A stretch of DNA of 16,110 nucleotides from Pseudomonadota bacterium (GCA_018812385.1 JAHJDU010000447.1:1-16110), one strand, 5' to 3'; positions 1 through 6,941 are shown, counted from the stretch's first letter. The notes: generated by a model not told the origin, from the letters alone. A program made the numbers and translations.

Positions 1-1
1 C

Positions 2-385
2 GATAATATAAAAACAAGTGTTAAAGAAATAAAAAAAAGAACCCCTGTTGAGGAAATATCAATGGAGGATTCTCAAGAAGAACAAAGCCAGGCTGAAAAC
101 GGGTTCTTCAGCAGAACTAAAAAAGCAATTGCTGCGCTGGGAGACTTGGGGGCTAAATTCACAGAGTTTCAACTCTGGCTGAAAACAGAAGTTCCTAACC
201 TGTTTGAAAATTTTATTTCCTTGATAATGGTATTCATTATCAGCACCATTTTCTTGCCCATATTTATTTTATGGCTGATTGTTTATTTAATTAGAATAAT
301 AACAAACTCCCAGTTTGGGCACAAAGTAGAAAAGAAATTTAAAATAAATATTTTTCAAAAAAAGCCATCGGCCCGAGACAATTGA
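2..385 (+). CDS. C-terminal end of an unrecognised membrane protein (partial at left edge)
   Basis: The reading frame is open from base 2 to a TGA at 383-385, with no stop before the first ATG at 62, so this is most likely the tail of a longer gene that begins outside the window. No Shine-Dalgarno sequence precedes that ATG. The visible 127 residues start with a charged stretch (KTSVKEIKKRTPVEE, then SQEEQSQAE), continue with an amphipathic Ala/Leu-rich segment, and end in one long hydrophobic stretch (about ISLIMVFIISTIF to LIVYLIRIITN) with a central Pro, which fits one long or two short membrane helices. A basic cytoplasmic-type tail follows (KVEKKFKINIFQKK). I do not recognise the family. 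The next gene starts 166 bp downstream and probably has its own promoter. Confidence 0.55.
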   Translation, partial: DNIKTSVKEIKKRTPVEEISMEDSQEEQSQAENGFFSRTKKAIAALGDLGAKFTEFQLWLKTEVPNLFENFISLIMVFIISTIFLPIFILWLIVYLIRIITNSQFGHKVEKKFKINIFQKKPSARDN

Positions 386-462
386 CGGAAGATGATGCAA
401 GGAACACGGCCCGGCGCGCATACATAAGAGACTCCTGTCTAAGCTCCGCAAATGCAAGTTAG

Positions 463-557
463 TTTCATTATAATCAAAATAATTATTGAATATGAATTTA
501 TTTTCATTATAATGAAACTAAATTTATTTTTAATAGGGGTAGTTCAATATAATGAAA
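463..557. repeat. Three palindromic repeats centred on TATAAT before and across the AAA-ATPase start
   Basis: Three related 15-16 bp elements are visible. Copy 1 (463-478) reads TTTCATTATAATCAAA. Copy 2 (502-517) reads TTTCATTATAATGAAA and is a perfect palindrome. Copy 3 (543-557) reads TTCAATATAATGAAA, one mismatch from copy 2 over its length. Successive copies are offset by about 39-40 bp. Copies 1 and 2 also form a longer perfect 16-bp inverted repeat (459-474 with 506-521). Each contains a consensus TATAAT hexamer (469-474, 508-513, 548-553); in copy 3 it overlaps the ATG at 552. The layout suggests operator sites for a dimeric repressor overlapping the promoter, possibly autoregulatory. 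The function is inferred; the repeats are seen directly. Confidence 0.75.
486..513 (+). promoter_or_regulatory. Candidate sigma70-type promoter of the AAA-ATPase gene
   Basis: TTGAAT (486-491) lies 16 bp before a consensus TATAAT (508-513), which would place the transcription start near 520, about 30 bp before the ATG at 552. The -10 box sits in the centre of the perfect palindrome at 502-517, so protein bound there would block polymerase. The -35 match is only moderate, and the other TATAAT boxes of the array could also be used. Confidence 0.4.
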
Positions 558-1751
558 ATAATACCAAGAAATGATTATCTAAACAAAATAAAACCCTATG
601 TCGGGCAAAATATCATTAAAGTTTTAACGGGACAGCGGAGAACTGGAAAAAGCTATCTGATGAAGCAAATCAGAGAAATGCTGGAAATAGCTGAGCCAAA
701 CACCAATATCATTTTTATTGACAAGGAAAAACTGGAATTTGACGACCTGAAAGACTACAGAGATCTTTATCGCTATATTATTCAAAAAACAGACAAAACC
801 TGTAAAAATGTGGTGATGATTGATGAAGTCCAGGAAATTGAATCCTTTGAAAAAACTTTAAGAGATCTGAATGAAAATCCGCGCTATGATATATTCTGCA
901 CGGGCAGCAACGCAACACTGCTCTCTGGCGAGCTATCTACCTTTCTTGCCGGAAGATATGTAGAAATAAGGGTCAGCAGCCTTTCATACAAGGAATTTTT
1001 ATTCTTCCATAAACTGGATCATTCAATGGATGCATTTGGGCAATATGTCAAATTCGGCGGTATGCCGTATCTGATTCATCTGCCGCTTGAAGAAGAAATT
1101 GTTTTTGATTATCTGAAAAGCATCTATAACAGCATTATCCTCAAAGATGTTGTGGCAAGACACAATATAAGAAATGTCAACTTTCTTGACAGGCTGGTTC
1201 TCTTTCTGGCAGACAATACCGGCAGCATGCTTGCTGAAAAAAACATCAGTGATTTTTTAAAATCCCAGAAAGTCAGCATATCCGTCAATACGGTAATGAA
1301 TTACTTAAAATTTTTGTCTGATTCTTTTTTTATCAATAAAATAAGCAGGTATGACATAATCGGGAAAAAAATATTTGAAATTAATGAAAAATATTATTTC
1401 GAAGATACTGGCTTAAGAAACGCCATTGTAGGTTTCCAGCAAAAAGATATGGGAAAAATTCTTGAAAACATTGTATACAAGCATCTGAAATTCAAGGGGT
1501 ATGATGTCTATGTCGGAAAACACAAGGATATGGAAATCGATTTTCTGGCCCGAAAATCAGGAGAAATCCTCTATGTTCAGGTTGCCTATCTTCTTTCCAA
1601 TCAGCAGACCATTGACCGGGAATTTGGAAATCTTTTAAAGCTGAAAGATAATTTCAGGAAAATAGTTGTATCAATGGACGAGTTTGCCCAGGGCAATGTA
1701 AAAGGTATTGAACACCTTCATATCCTGGATTTTTTAAAGGACTTTGGTTAA
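552..1751 (+). CDS. AAA-family ATPase with DUF4143 C-terminal domain
   Basis: This 399-residue protein has the usual size and layout of the bacterial/archaeal ATPase family with a DUF4143 C-terminus. The Walker A motif is GQRRTGKS (27-34), Walker B is VVMIDE (87-92), TGSN (117-120) fits sensor 1, and LAGRYVEIRVSSLSYKEF (132-149) is the conserved segment with a likely arginine finger at R135. Residues 195-290 look like the helical/winged part of DUF4143. The end resembles a PD-(D/E)XK fold: E305, then MEIDF (327-331) and YVQVAY (341-346), where the usual E-x-K is replaced by Q-x-A, so nuclease activity is doubtful. The cellular role of this widespread family is poorly known; a toxin-antitoxin-like or mobile-element-linked role is often suspected. 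The ATG is preceded by AGGGGT (535-540) at 11 bp, and the start codon lies inside the third palindromic repeat. The glycosyltransferase downstream is convergent. Confidence 0.85.
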   Translation: MKIIPRNDYLNKIKPYVGQNIIKVLTGQRRTGKSYLMKQIREMLEIAEPNTNIIFIDKEKLEFDDLKDYRDLYRYIIQKTDKTCKNVVMIDEVQEIESFEKTLRDLNENPRYDIFCTGSNATLLSGELSTFLAGRYVEIRVSSLSYKEFLFFHKLDHSMDAFGQYVKFGGMPYLIHLPLEEEIVFDYLKSIYNSIILKDVVARHNIRNVNFLDRLVLFLADNTGSMLAEKNISDFLKSQKVSISVNTVMNYLKFLSDSFFINKISRYDIIGKKIFEINEKYYFEDTGLRNAIVGFQQKDMGKILENIVYKHLKFKGYDVYVGKHKDMEIDFLARKSGEILYVQVAYLLSNQQTIDREFGNLLKLKDNFRKIVVSMDEFAQGNVKGIEHLHILDFLKDFG

Positions 1752-1817
1752 AGCTTCTAACATACGAATAACATCACCTGTTGAAATTGGGGAATGTTTT
1801 TGGGTAGGAGCAAAGGT

Positions 1818-3026
1818 TTAACCAGTCAGGTTCCTGACTGTCAATGCCATATTTTTTTCCCGATCTATGGAAAGCGCCCTGGCTTTAACAGTCTTTTGAA
1901 TCGTATCATTATATAAACAATCGTTTAAGGCTGATACCAATTTCCCAGGCGTAAGTTGCGATCGCCAGATTGGTTTTGCACCCAGATGGGATAAATATAC
2001 CTGCTGACCATGATAGAACTGGTCAAGTATGTGGGGAACAATAATCTGGGGTGCTCCACATATTGCACAGGTGGCTGTTGTTCCGGCACCTCCGTGGTGA
2101 ATGACAACGGACATTTTTGAAAACAGCTTTAGATGTGGATATTTTTGAATAAAGAAAACATCATCACTTTTACTGAATTCGGAAAAGCCTTCCCAGAATT
2201 TTGCAATTACAATTCGTTTTTTTACAATTCGGGCAGCCTCAACCAGCAAGGGAATATTCCTTGCCTGGTCTTTTTTAGGCATACTCCCAAATCCGGCAAA
2301 AATAGGGGCAGATCCTGCATCAATAAAATTATCAAGCCCGGGCAGATTTTTTTTCGGCAATTCCAGGTGCATATACCCGGTTTGCGTATTCTTCTTTTTG
2401 ATATCACAAGGAACCTTTGCTATTTGTTTGTCCGCGGCAATAATTGTGTTTTCCCCTAAAATATGCTCCCATGCATTCTTAATGGGATTAAGTCCTATTT
2501 TTTTTCTGCCTTTATTAACCAGGATGGTCAAACTTAATTTATCCCCTGTCTTTGCCATATCCCATGACAATTTATTACACCATTTGGGCAGCCGTTGAAA
2601 TTGAATCACAGGGAATGGATGCTCCCTGGAGGGTAATATCTGAGGAGTAAATGCGATATACCGGTATGGAATAGATTTTGCTTCTGCTATAGAGGAAAGG
2701 GCAAATACCAAAGATGAACCAATTATCAGGTCTGCATTTTCGACAAGCTCAGGCAGTATTTCAAACTGGGTTATAATTTCCCGGCGGACAAAAGATATGA
2801 ACTTAATGCCTGTTTTAAAAGAAACAGCATCTTCCAGATTATCTACAAATGCAGTAACATCTTTGCCAAGCCTGGTATATGGGCACCCTAATTTTTTTGC
2901 CCAGGCTTCTTTTTCAGGAGGTCCTGCCAACATAACATCATGCCCTGCAGATTGTAAGGCCAGACAAAGAGCAAGCATTGGCTGGACATCACCCCTTGAA
3001 CCACAGCTGGCAAGAAAAATGCGCAT
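1818..3026 (-). CDS. GT1-type glycosyltransferase (UGT/MGT-like, nucleotide-sugar dependent)
   Basis: The frame can be extended to a TTG at 3080, but the ATG at 3026 gives the family's typical N-terminus MRIFLASCGSRGDVQPM, where the SRGDVQP loop starts the acceptor domain, and a 402-residue protein of normal length. From that start, GFGSM (245-249) opens the donor domain, and HHGGAGTT (310-317) followed by GAPQIIVPHILDQFYHG is the nucleotide-sugar binding segment that corresponds to the plant PSPG box. The order is that of the sterol/macrolide glucosyltransferase-like GT1 enzymes, which transfer a sugar from a UDP- or dTDP-sugar to a lipid or small molecule. The acceptor cannot be read from sequence. 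A weak GGAA lies before the ATG. A weak promoter candidate (TTGACT at 3156-3161, TATTCA at 3133-3138) is upstream on the minus strand. The gene stands alone and may be an acquired cargo gene. Confidence 0.85.
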   Translation of the reverse strand: MRIFLASCGSRGDVQPMLALCLALQSAGHDVMLAGPPEKEAWAKKLGCPYTRLGKDVTAFVDNLEDAVSFKTGIKFISFVRREIITQFEILPELVENADLIIGSSLVFALSSIAEAKSIPYRYIAFTPQILPSREHPFPVIQFQRLPKWCNKLSWDMAKTGDKLSLTILVNKGRKKIGLNPIKNAWEHILGENTIIAADKQIAKVPCDIKKKNTQTGYMHLELPKKNLPGLDNFIDAGSAPIFAGFGSMPKKDQARNIPLLVEAARIVKKRIVIAKFWEGFSEFSKSDDVFFIQKYPHLKLFSKMSVVIHHGGAGTTATCAICGAPQIIVPHILDQFYHGQQVYLSHLGAKPIWRSQLTPGKLVSALNDCLYNDTIQKTVKARALSIDREKNMALTVRNLTG

Positions 3027-3332
3027 TCTATATTTCCATATAAATTTGTGAACCTGCAGGATGTATTTTTGCAGATTCAAAATGAATCCCAGGCCCGATA
3101 AAAAGATTGGCTATATTTTTATCATAATAACATGAATATCGGTTGGTTTTTGATTAGTCAAATAGTCTTTTGAAAAACAATACCCTGGGGTAAAGATTCA
3201 AGTCTTTCCCAGCCTGGACAGCTCAGGGGGTATTAAAGTAGTCTTGCAGGGAGCGGTGGACATAGGATTAAGCGCCCGAACTCTGAATGAAGCGGAAATG
3301 AGCAGGGGAGCGCTTACTTTTTACTTTGTGGT
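3027..3332. other. Gene-free stretch between glycosyltransferase and tRNA-Leu, with a possible folded element
   Basis: No credible coding frame is seen here. The most structured part is 3180-3233. ATACCC (3180-3185) can pair with GGGTAT (3228-3233). Inside it, TGGG/CCCA plus AAAGA/TCTTT form one hairpin (3186-3211) and CCTG/CAGG a second (3213-3227), giving a compact three-way junction with almost no unpaired bases at the joint. On the minus strand this would lie in the 5' leader region of the glycosyltransferase gene. The pairing was found by eye and could be chance. Confidence 0.3.
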
Positions 3333-3334
3333 AT

Positions 3335-3370
3335 AAAAAAGGGTTTTCAGCAAAAAACTGAAAACCCTTT
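3335..3370 (-). terminator. Rho-independent terminator of tRNA-Leu
   Basis: A perfect 13-bp stem (3338-3350 with 3358-3370) and a 7-base loop are followed on the minus strand by a run of at least six T (complement of 3335-3340). It begins 9 bp after the tRNA CCA end, so it terminates the tRNA transcript. Confidence 0.85.
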
Positions 3371-3378
3371 ATAATCTT

Positions 3379-3465
3379 TGGTACCGAAGGCGAGACTTGA
3401 ACTCGCAAGGGCTTGCGCCCGGAGGATTTTGAGTCCTCTGCGTCTACCAATTCCACCACTCCGGC
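3379..3465 (-). tRNA. tRNA-Leu (anticodon CAA)
   Basis: Read on the minus strand, the 87-base gene starts GCCGGAG and ends CTTCGGT-A-CCA, so the acceptor stem pairs with G1-U72 and G5-U68 wobbles and the CCA end is encoded. The D-arm region is TGGTGGAATTGGTAGACGCA. The anticodon arm is GAGGA-CTCAAAA-TCCTC, giving anticodon CAA for the codon UUG. A long variable arm (GGGCGCAAGCCC) marks it as a class II tRNA. The T arm is GCGAG-TTCAAGT-CTCGC. A dedicated promoter and terminator flank it. Confidence 0.95.
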
Positions 3466-3477
3466 ATGAATTGTTCT

Positions 3478-3506
3478 TTTTTAAGGTAAAATTTAGAGTT
3501 TGTCAA
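3478..3506 (-). promoter_or_regulatory. Promoter of tRNA-Leu
   Basis: On the minus strand a perfect TTGACA (complement of 3501-3506) is followed after 17 bp by TAAAAA (complement of 3478-3483, four of six matches to TATAAT). The expected start point is a few bases before the tRNA 5' end at 3465. It lies in the 63-bp gap after tsaC. Confidence 0.6.
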
Positions 3507-3528
3507 TGAAATTATGGATAGGGAAGTG

Positions 3529-4173
3529 TCAAATTTTTAGGAGTTCATTAATTTGGCTTGTCCTGACTTCGCCCTCCCGGATGATGGTAACAGAAGGGGC
3601 CGTAACATCTACAATGGTTGATCCCATGCCGCCTTTTAAGGTGCCGGCATCCAGTACCAGGTCAGCCTGGTCAATGATGGTGGATGATAATTGATGGATC
3701 TGGTTACAGCCGCCCTTGCCGGACAGGTTGGCGCTTGTCCCGGTAATGGGAAAGTTAACATATTCAACAAGAGCTTTTGCAACGGGGTGGGCTGGAATTC
3801 TTATGCCGATTTTTCCGGTTCCGGCGGTTAAACATTTTGAGATATGCTTTTTTGCTTCAAACACAAGGGTGATATTTCCCGGCCAGAAGGCATCCATGAG
3901 TGTGTATGCCTGCCTGGAAATTGAGGTAACAAGATCTGGGAGCATTTTTTTGTCCGGTACAAGGACAAGAAGAGGGTTGTTCCATGGCCTTTGTTTTAAA
4001 TGAAACACTTTTTTTATGGCAGTTTCATCCAAAGCATTGGCAGCAACCCCGTAAAGACATTTAGCCGGAAAGATCACAATTCCATTTTTCTGGAGGATCT
4101 TTCCGGCTTTAGCAATACTATCCGGATCAGGCGTTACAGGATCAATAGAGACTATTTTTTGTCCTTCATGCAA
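3529..4173 (-). CDS. tsaC: Threonylcarbamoyl-AMP synthase, TsaC/YrdC/Sua5 family
   Basis: This enzyme makes threonylcarbamoyl-AMP from threonine, bicarbonate and ATP, the first step of t6A37 modification of ANN-decoding tRNAs in the cytoplasm. The YrdC fold shows as NGIVIFPAKCLYGVAAN, then LKQRP with the K-x-R pair, AFWPGNITLVF, GIRIPAHP, and GTSANLSG with the S-x-N pair. The K-x-R/S-x-N tetrad is intact. The usual PT(D/E)T-VYGL motif reads PAKCLYGV, so its conserved Thr is lost. No ATG fits. A TTG at 4227 would give 232 residues with a 62-bp overlap into purDE. The TTG at 4173 (MHEGQKIVSIDP) gives 214 residues, the usual size, lies 9 bp after AAAAGG, and overlaps the purDE stop by only a few bases, so I prefer it. 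It is the last gene of the ddl operon and is probably translationally coupled. Confidence 0.85.
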   Translation of the reverse strand: MHEGQKIVSIDPVTPDPDSIAKAGKILQKNGIVIFPAKCLYGVAANALDETAIKKVFHLKQRPWNNPLLVLVPDKKMLPDLVTSISRQAYTLMDAFWPGNITLVFEAKKHISKCLTAGTGKIGIRIPAHPVAKALVEYVNFPITGTSANLSGKGGCNQIHQLSSTIIDQADLVLDAGTLKGGMGSTIVDVTAPSVTIIREGEVRTSQINELLKI

Positions 4174-5929
4174 AACTCTGGGCCTTTTTATTGACCTTGT
4201 CTGCCATTTCCTGTTTAAAGGCTGCAAGTTTCCGGGCTATCACAGGGTCTGAAACACCAAGAATCTGGGCTGCAAAAATGCCGGCATTATAGGCCCCTGA
4301 TTTTCCTATGGCCATGGTGGCCACGGGAATTCCCGGAGGCATCTGTACTGTGGCCAGCAAAGAATCCATGCCCTGGAGGGCTGATGAATCTATGGGTACC
4401 CCTAAAACAGGAAGTGTGGTATGGGCGGCTATGACGCCTGCCAGGTGGGCAGCATGGCCTGCACCACAAATGATAACCTTTATTCCTTTTTCTTTTGCCT
4501 CAATGGCAAGTTTAGCTGCCCTTTCCGGGGTCCTGTGGGCAGACGACACAGTGACAGTGTAAGGGATGTCAAATTTTTTCAATATGGACAGAGCTTTTTC
4601 CATGACAGAGAAATCAGAGTCACTTCCCATGATCACGCTCACCTGTGGGGGAATGGAAATTCGTTTTAAGGCCTTTGCCCCGATGTCTTTGCGATAAAAG
4701 TGGTTGTCAAATGAAATTTTTGAACAGGCTTCATATGCAAGGTCAATGGCATCTTTGACAGTGTCACCAAGGGATGTTACCCCAAGGACCCTGCCGCCTG
4801 CCGTGACGGTTTTACCGTCTTTTAGCGCTGTCCCAGCATGAAAGACAATAGTATCTTTAACATTGCCGGCCTCATCAAGGCCGAAGATTTCTTTTCCTGT
4901 CTCATAGGCGCCTGGATATCCGCCTGAAGAAATCACCACGCACATGGCCGCTCTTGGGTCGATTTTTGTTGAATAATTGTGCAGGGTGCCGTCACAGCAG
5001 GCTTCCATCAGGGGTACCAGATCATTTTCAAGGCGCATGAGAATGGGCTGGGTTTCAGGATCTCCCAATCGGGTGTTAAATTCCAGCACTTTTATCTGGT
5101 CTTTATCCACCATAAGACCTGCATAAAGAACGCCTTTAAACGGAGTTCCTTCCTTGGCCATGCCCTGTACAGCAGGGATCATGACCTCGTTCATGGCCTT
5201 TTGGCGAAGCATGTGATCCAGAACGGGTGCAGGAGAGTAAGCTCCCATACCACCCGTATTGGGTCCTTCATCATTATCAAAAATTCTTTTGTGATCCTGG
5301 GATTCCGGCAGGGGCAGGATAGTTTTCCCATCTGTTAAGGCAATAAAAGAGGCTTCTTCTCCTTTAAGACATTCTTCCACAACCACAATGGCGCCGGCAT
5401 CACCAAAGGCATTTTCCTTGAGCATGGAATCAATGGCTTCATATGCTTTCTCAAGTGTTGCACAGATGATGACCCCTTTGCCGGCTGCAAGGCCGTCGGC
5501 CTTGACCACGCAGGGTGCACCAAGGGCTTTGGCGTAGGTTTTGGCTTTGCCGGCGTCCGTAAATGCTTTTCCCATGGCACAGGGGATCTTGTACTTGAGC
5601 ATATGCTGTTTTGAAAAATTCTTGCTGCCTTCAAGTTTTGCTGCAGCTTTGCTTGGGCCAAACGCTTTTAACCCCATTGCTTCAAAGACGTCAACAATAC
5701 CTTCTACCAGAGGTCCTTCCGGACCTACAACGGTAAGATCAATTTTGTTTTCCCTGGCAAAGGCTGCCAGAGCCTGTATATCCTCTGGGTTAATGGGGAC
5801 AGATTCAGCAAGGTCTTTTGTTCCTGCATTTCCAGGGGCACAATATATTTTTTCCACCAACGGGCTTTTTGATATTTTCCATACCATTGTATGTTCACGG
5901 CCACCACCACCAACAACTAGGATCTTCAT
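4166..5929 (-). CDS. purDE: Fusion protein: PurD (GAR synthetase) + PurE (N5-CAIR mutase)
   Basis: One uninterrupted 587-residue frame holds two purine biosynthesis enzymes. Residues 1-423 are PurD, which joins phosphoribosylamine, glycine and ATP to GAR (step 2): MKILVVGGGGREH, VVGPEGPL, an ATP-grasp core VVKADGLAAGKGV (141-153), GPNTGGMGAYSP (222-233) and EFNTRLGDPETQ (283-294). Residues 428-575 are a complete PurE (step 6): MGSDSD (434-439), SAHRTP with the catalytic-type His at 465, and GAGHAAHLAGVIAAHT (489-504). SAHRT together with AAHL marks class I, which needs PurK; PurK is not in the window. The linker is only about five residues (ISIPP). The ATG at 5929 has a strong AAGGAGAT, and the ATGA overlap with ddl indicates translational coupling. 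No frameshift or internal stop is visible. The fusion joins non-consecutive steps. Confidence 0.93.
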   Translation of the reverse strand: MKILVVGGGGREHTMVWKISKSPLVEKIYCAPGNAGTKDLAESVPINPEDIQALAAFARENKIDLTVVGPEGPLVEGIVDVFEAMGLKAFGPSKAAAKLEGSKNFSKQHMLKYKIPCAMGKAFTDAGKAKTYAKALGAPCVVKADGLAAGKGVIICATLEKAYEAIDSMLKENAFGDAGAIVVVEECLKGEEASFIALTDGKTILPLPESQDHKRIFDNDEGPNTGGMGAYSPAPVLDHMLRQKAMNEVMIPAVQGMAKEGTPFKGVLYAGLMVDKDQIKVLEFNTRLGDPETQPILMRLENDLVPLMEACCDGTLHNYSTKIDPRAAMCVVISSGGYPGAYETGKEIFGLDEAGNVKDTIVFHAGTALKDGKTVTAGGRVLGVTSLGDTVKDAIDLAYEACSKISFDNHFYRKDIGAKALKRISIPPQVSVIMGSDSDFSVMEKALSILKKFDIPYTVTVSSAHRTPERAAKLAIEAKEKGIKVIICGAGHAAHLAGVIAAHTTLPVLGVPIDSSALQGMDSLLATVQMPPGIPVATMAIGKSGAYNAGIFAAQILGVSDPVIARKLAAFKQEMADKVNKKAQSFA

Positions 5930-6885
5930 GCTGATCTCCTTAATTTTTGTTTTTTATGTTCTTGAATTGAAAGTTGAATGAGTTTGTCCAAAAGTCTGGT
6001 AAAAGAATATCCTGCCACCTCTGCAGACTGGGGATAAAGACTGGTTGCCGTCATCCCTGGAATGGTATTGGTTTCAAGAACAGATAAATTCTGACCATCT
6101 AAGATCATGTCTGTTCTGGAATATCCTTTTAAAAAAAGGGCCTGATGCGCTTTGATGGCAAGTTCCTGAGCTTTTTTTGTGATGGTGTCATCAATGCGGG
6201 CAGGGCATATTTCCCGGGTCACCCCGGCCGTGTATTTTGCCGTGTAATCAAAGAATTCATGACCTTCTCCAGGGATGATTTCAATGACGGGTAATGCTTC
6301 CAGTTCTTCATTGCCAAGGACTCCACAGGTCAGCTCAAGTCCTTTTATATATTTCTCAATAATAAGGGTATCATCATGTTGAAAACTTAATTTAATGGCA
6401 TCTTGAAGATCTTTTGCTGTCTTGACAATGGTCATCCCCACACTTGACCCGGCACAGGCAGGTTTTACCACCAGAGGAAGATCCAATGCATGGATAACCT
6501 TTAAGGGGTCAATTGTGTCGGTCATTGAAAATGAAAGATAGGAAGGCGTAGGAACTCCGACGCCTTCATAAAGCCTTTTGGCAACCAGTTTGTTCATGGC
6601 CAGGGCACTTCCCAAGACCCCTGCGCCCTGGTAGGGAATATCCAGCAGATCCAAAAGTCCCTGAACGGTTCCGTCTTCCCCAAAAGGGCCATGCAGGATG
6701 ATCAGGGCAGCATCAATCTTGTCCGCATCAATGACAAGCTGTTTCAGGTCTGTTTTGGTATCATACTGTGTGATATCATATTTGTCCTTATCAAGGGCCT
6801 CAAGCACCTGTTTGCCACTGTTAAGGGAAACTTCTCTTTCCGAAGAGACTCCGCCGGATAAAAGAGCCAGCCTGATTTTTTCCAT
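5926..6885 (-). CDS. ddl: D-alanine--D-alanine ligase
   Basis: Ddl joins two D-alanines with ATP to supply the peptidoglycan stem peptide. The 319-residue length is usual. Seen in order: LLSGGVSSEREVSL (8-21), HGPFGEDGTVQG (65-76), the ATP-grasp segment VVKPACAGSSVGMTIV (139-154), EKYIKGLELTCGVLG (177-191), FFDYTAKY (211-218), SRTDMILD (256-263) and ETNTIPGMTATSLYPQSA (271-288) with metal and substrate ligands. The Tyr in DYTAKY is the residue type of D-Ala-D-Ala rather than vancomycin-resistance D-Ala-D-Lac ligases. The ATG is preceded by AGGAA at about 7 bp. It is the first gene of a three-gene operon with purDE (4-bp overlap) and tsaC. No mur or fts genes are adjacent, so it sits outside the division/cell-wall cluster. 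Confidence 0.95.
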   Translation of the reverse strand: MEKIRLALLSGGVSSEREVSLNSGKQVLEALDKDKYDITQYDTKTDLKQLVIDADKIDAALIILHGPFGEDGTVQGLLDLLDIPYQGAGVLGSALAMNKLVAKRLYEGVGVPTPSYLSFSMTDTIDPLKVIHALDLPLVVKPACAGSSVGMTIVKTAKDLQDAIKLSFQHDDTLIIEKYIKGLELTCGVLGNEELEALPVIEIIPGEGHEFFDYTAKYTAGVTREICPARIDDTITKKAQELAIKAHQALFLKGYSRTDMILDGQNLSVLETNTIPGMTATSLYPQSAEVAGYSFTRLLDKLIQLSIQEHKKQKLRRSA

Positions 6886-6941
6886 AGTAAATTCCTGTTT
6901 TATATTGGTTTTTAAACATCGGGATAATTTTTTTTAAATTA

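Noticed and set aside
1823..1840. 8-bp inverted repeat CAGTCAGG-TT-CCTGACTG as a terminator between the convergent ATPase and glycosyltransferase genes
   Set aside because: It lies within the glycosyltransferase coding end, has a 2-base loop, and has no T-run on either strand.
3180..3233. Hammerhead ribozyme on the minus strand (a CTGA and a GAAA occur within the folded element)
   Set aside because: The core would need CUGANGA; the sequence reads CTGAGCTG, and the stems do not fall in the required places.
3268..3459. Minus-strand 63-codon frame starting MVELVDAEDSKSSGRK
   Set aside because: It is a conceptual translation of the tRNA-Leu gene and its terminator, a well-known artefact.
5795..5805. 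GGGGACAGATT, matching the REP-like repeat at the window end
   Set aside because: It lies inside the purD coding sequence, has no inverted partner, and encodes conserved residues, so it is chance.
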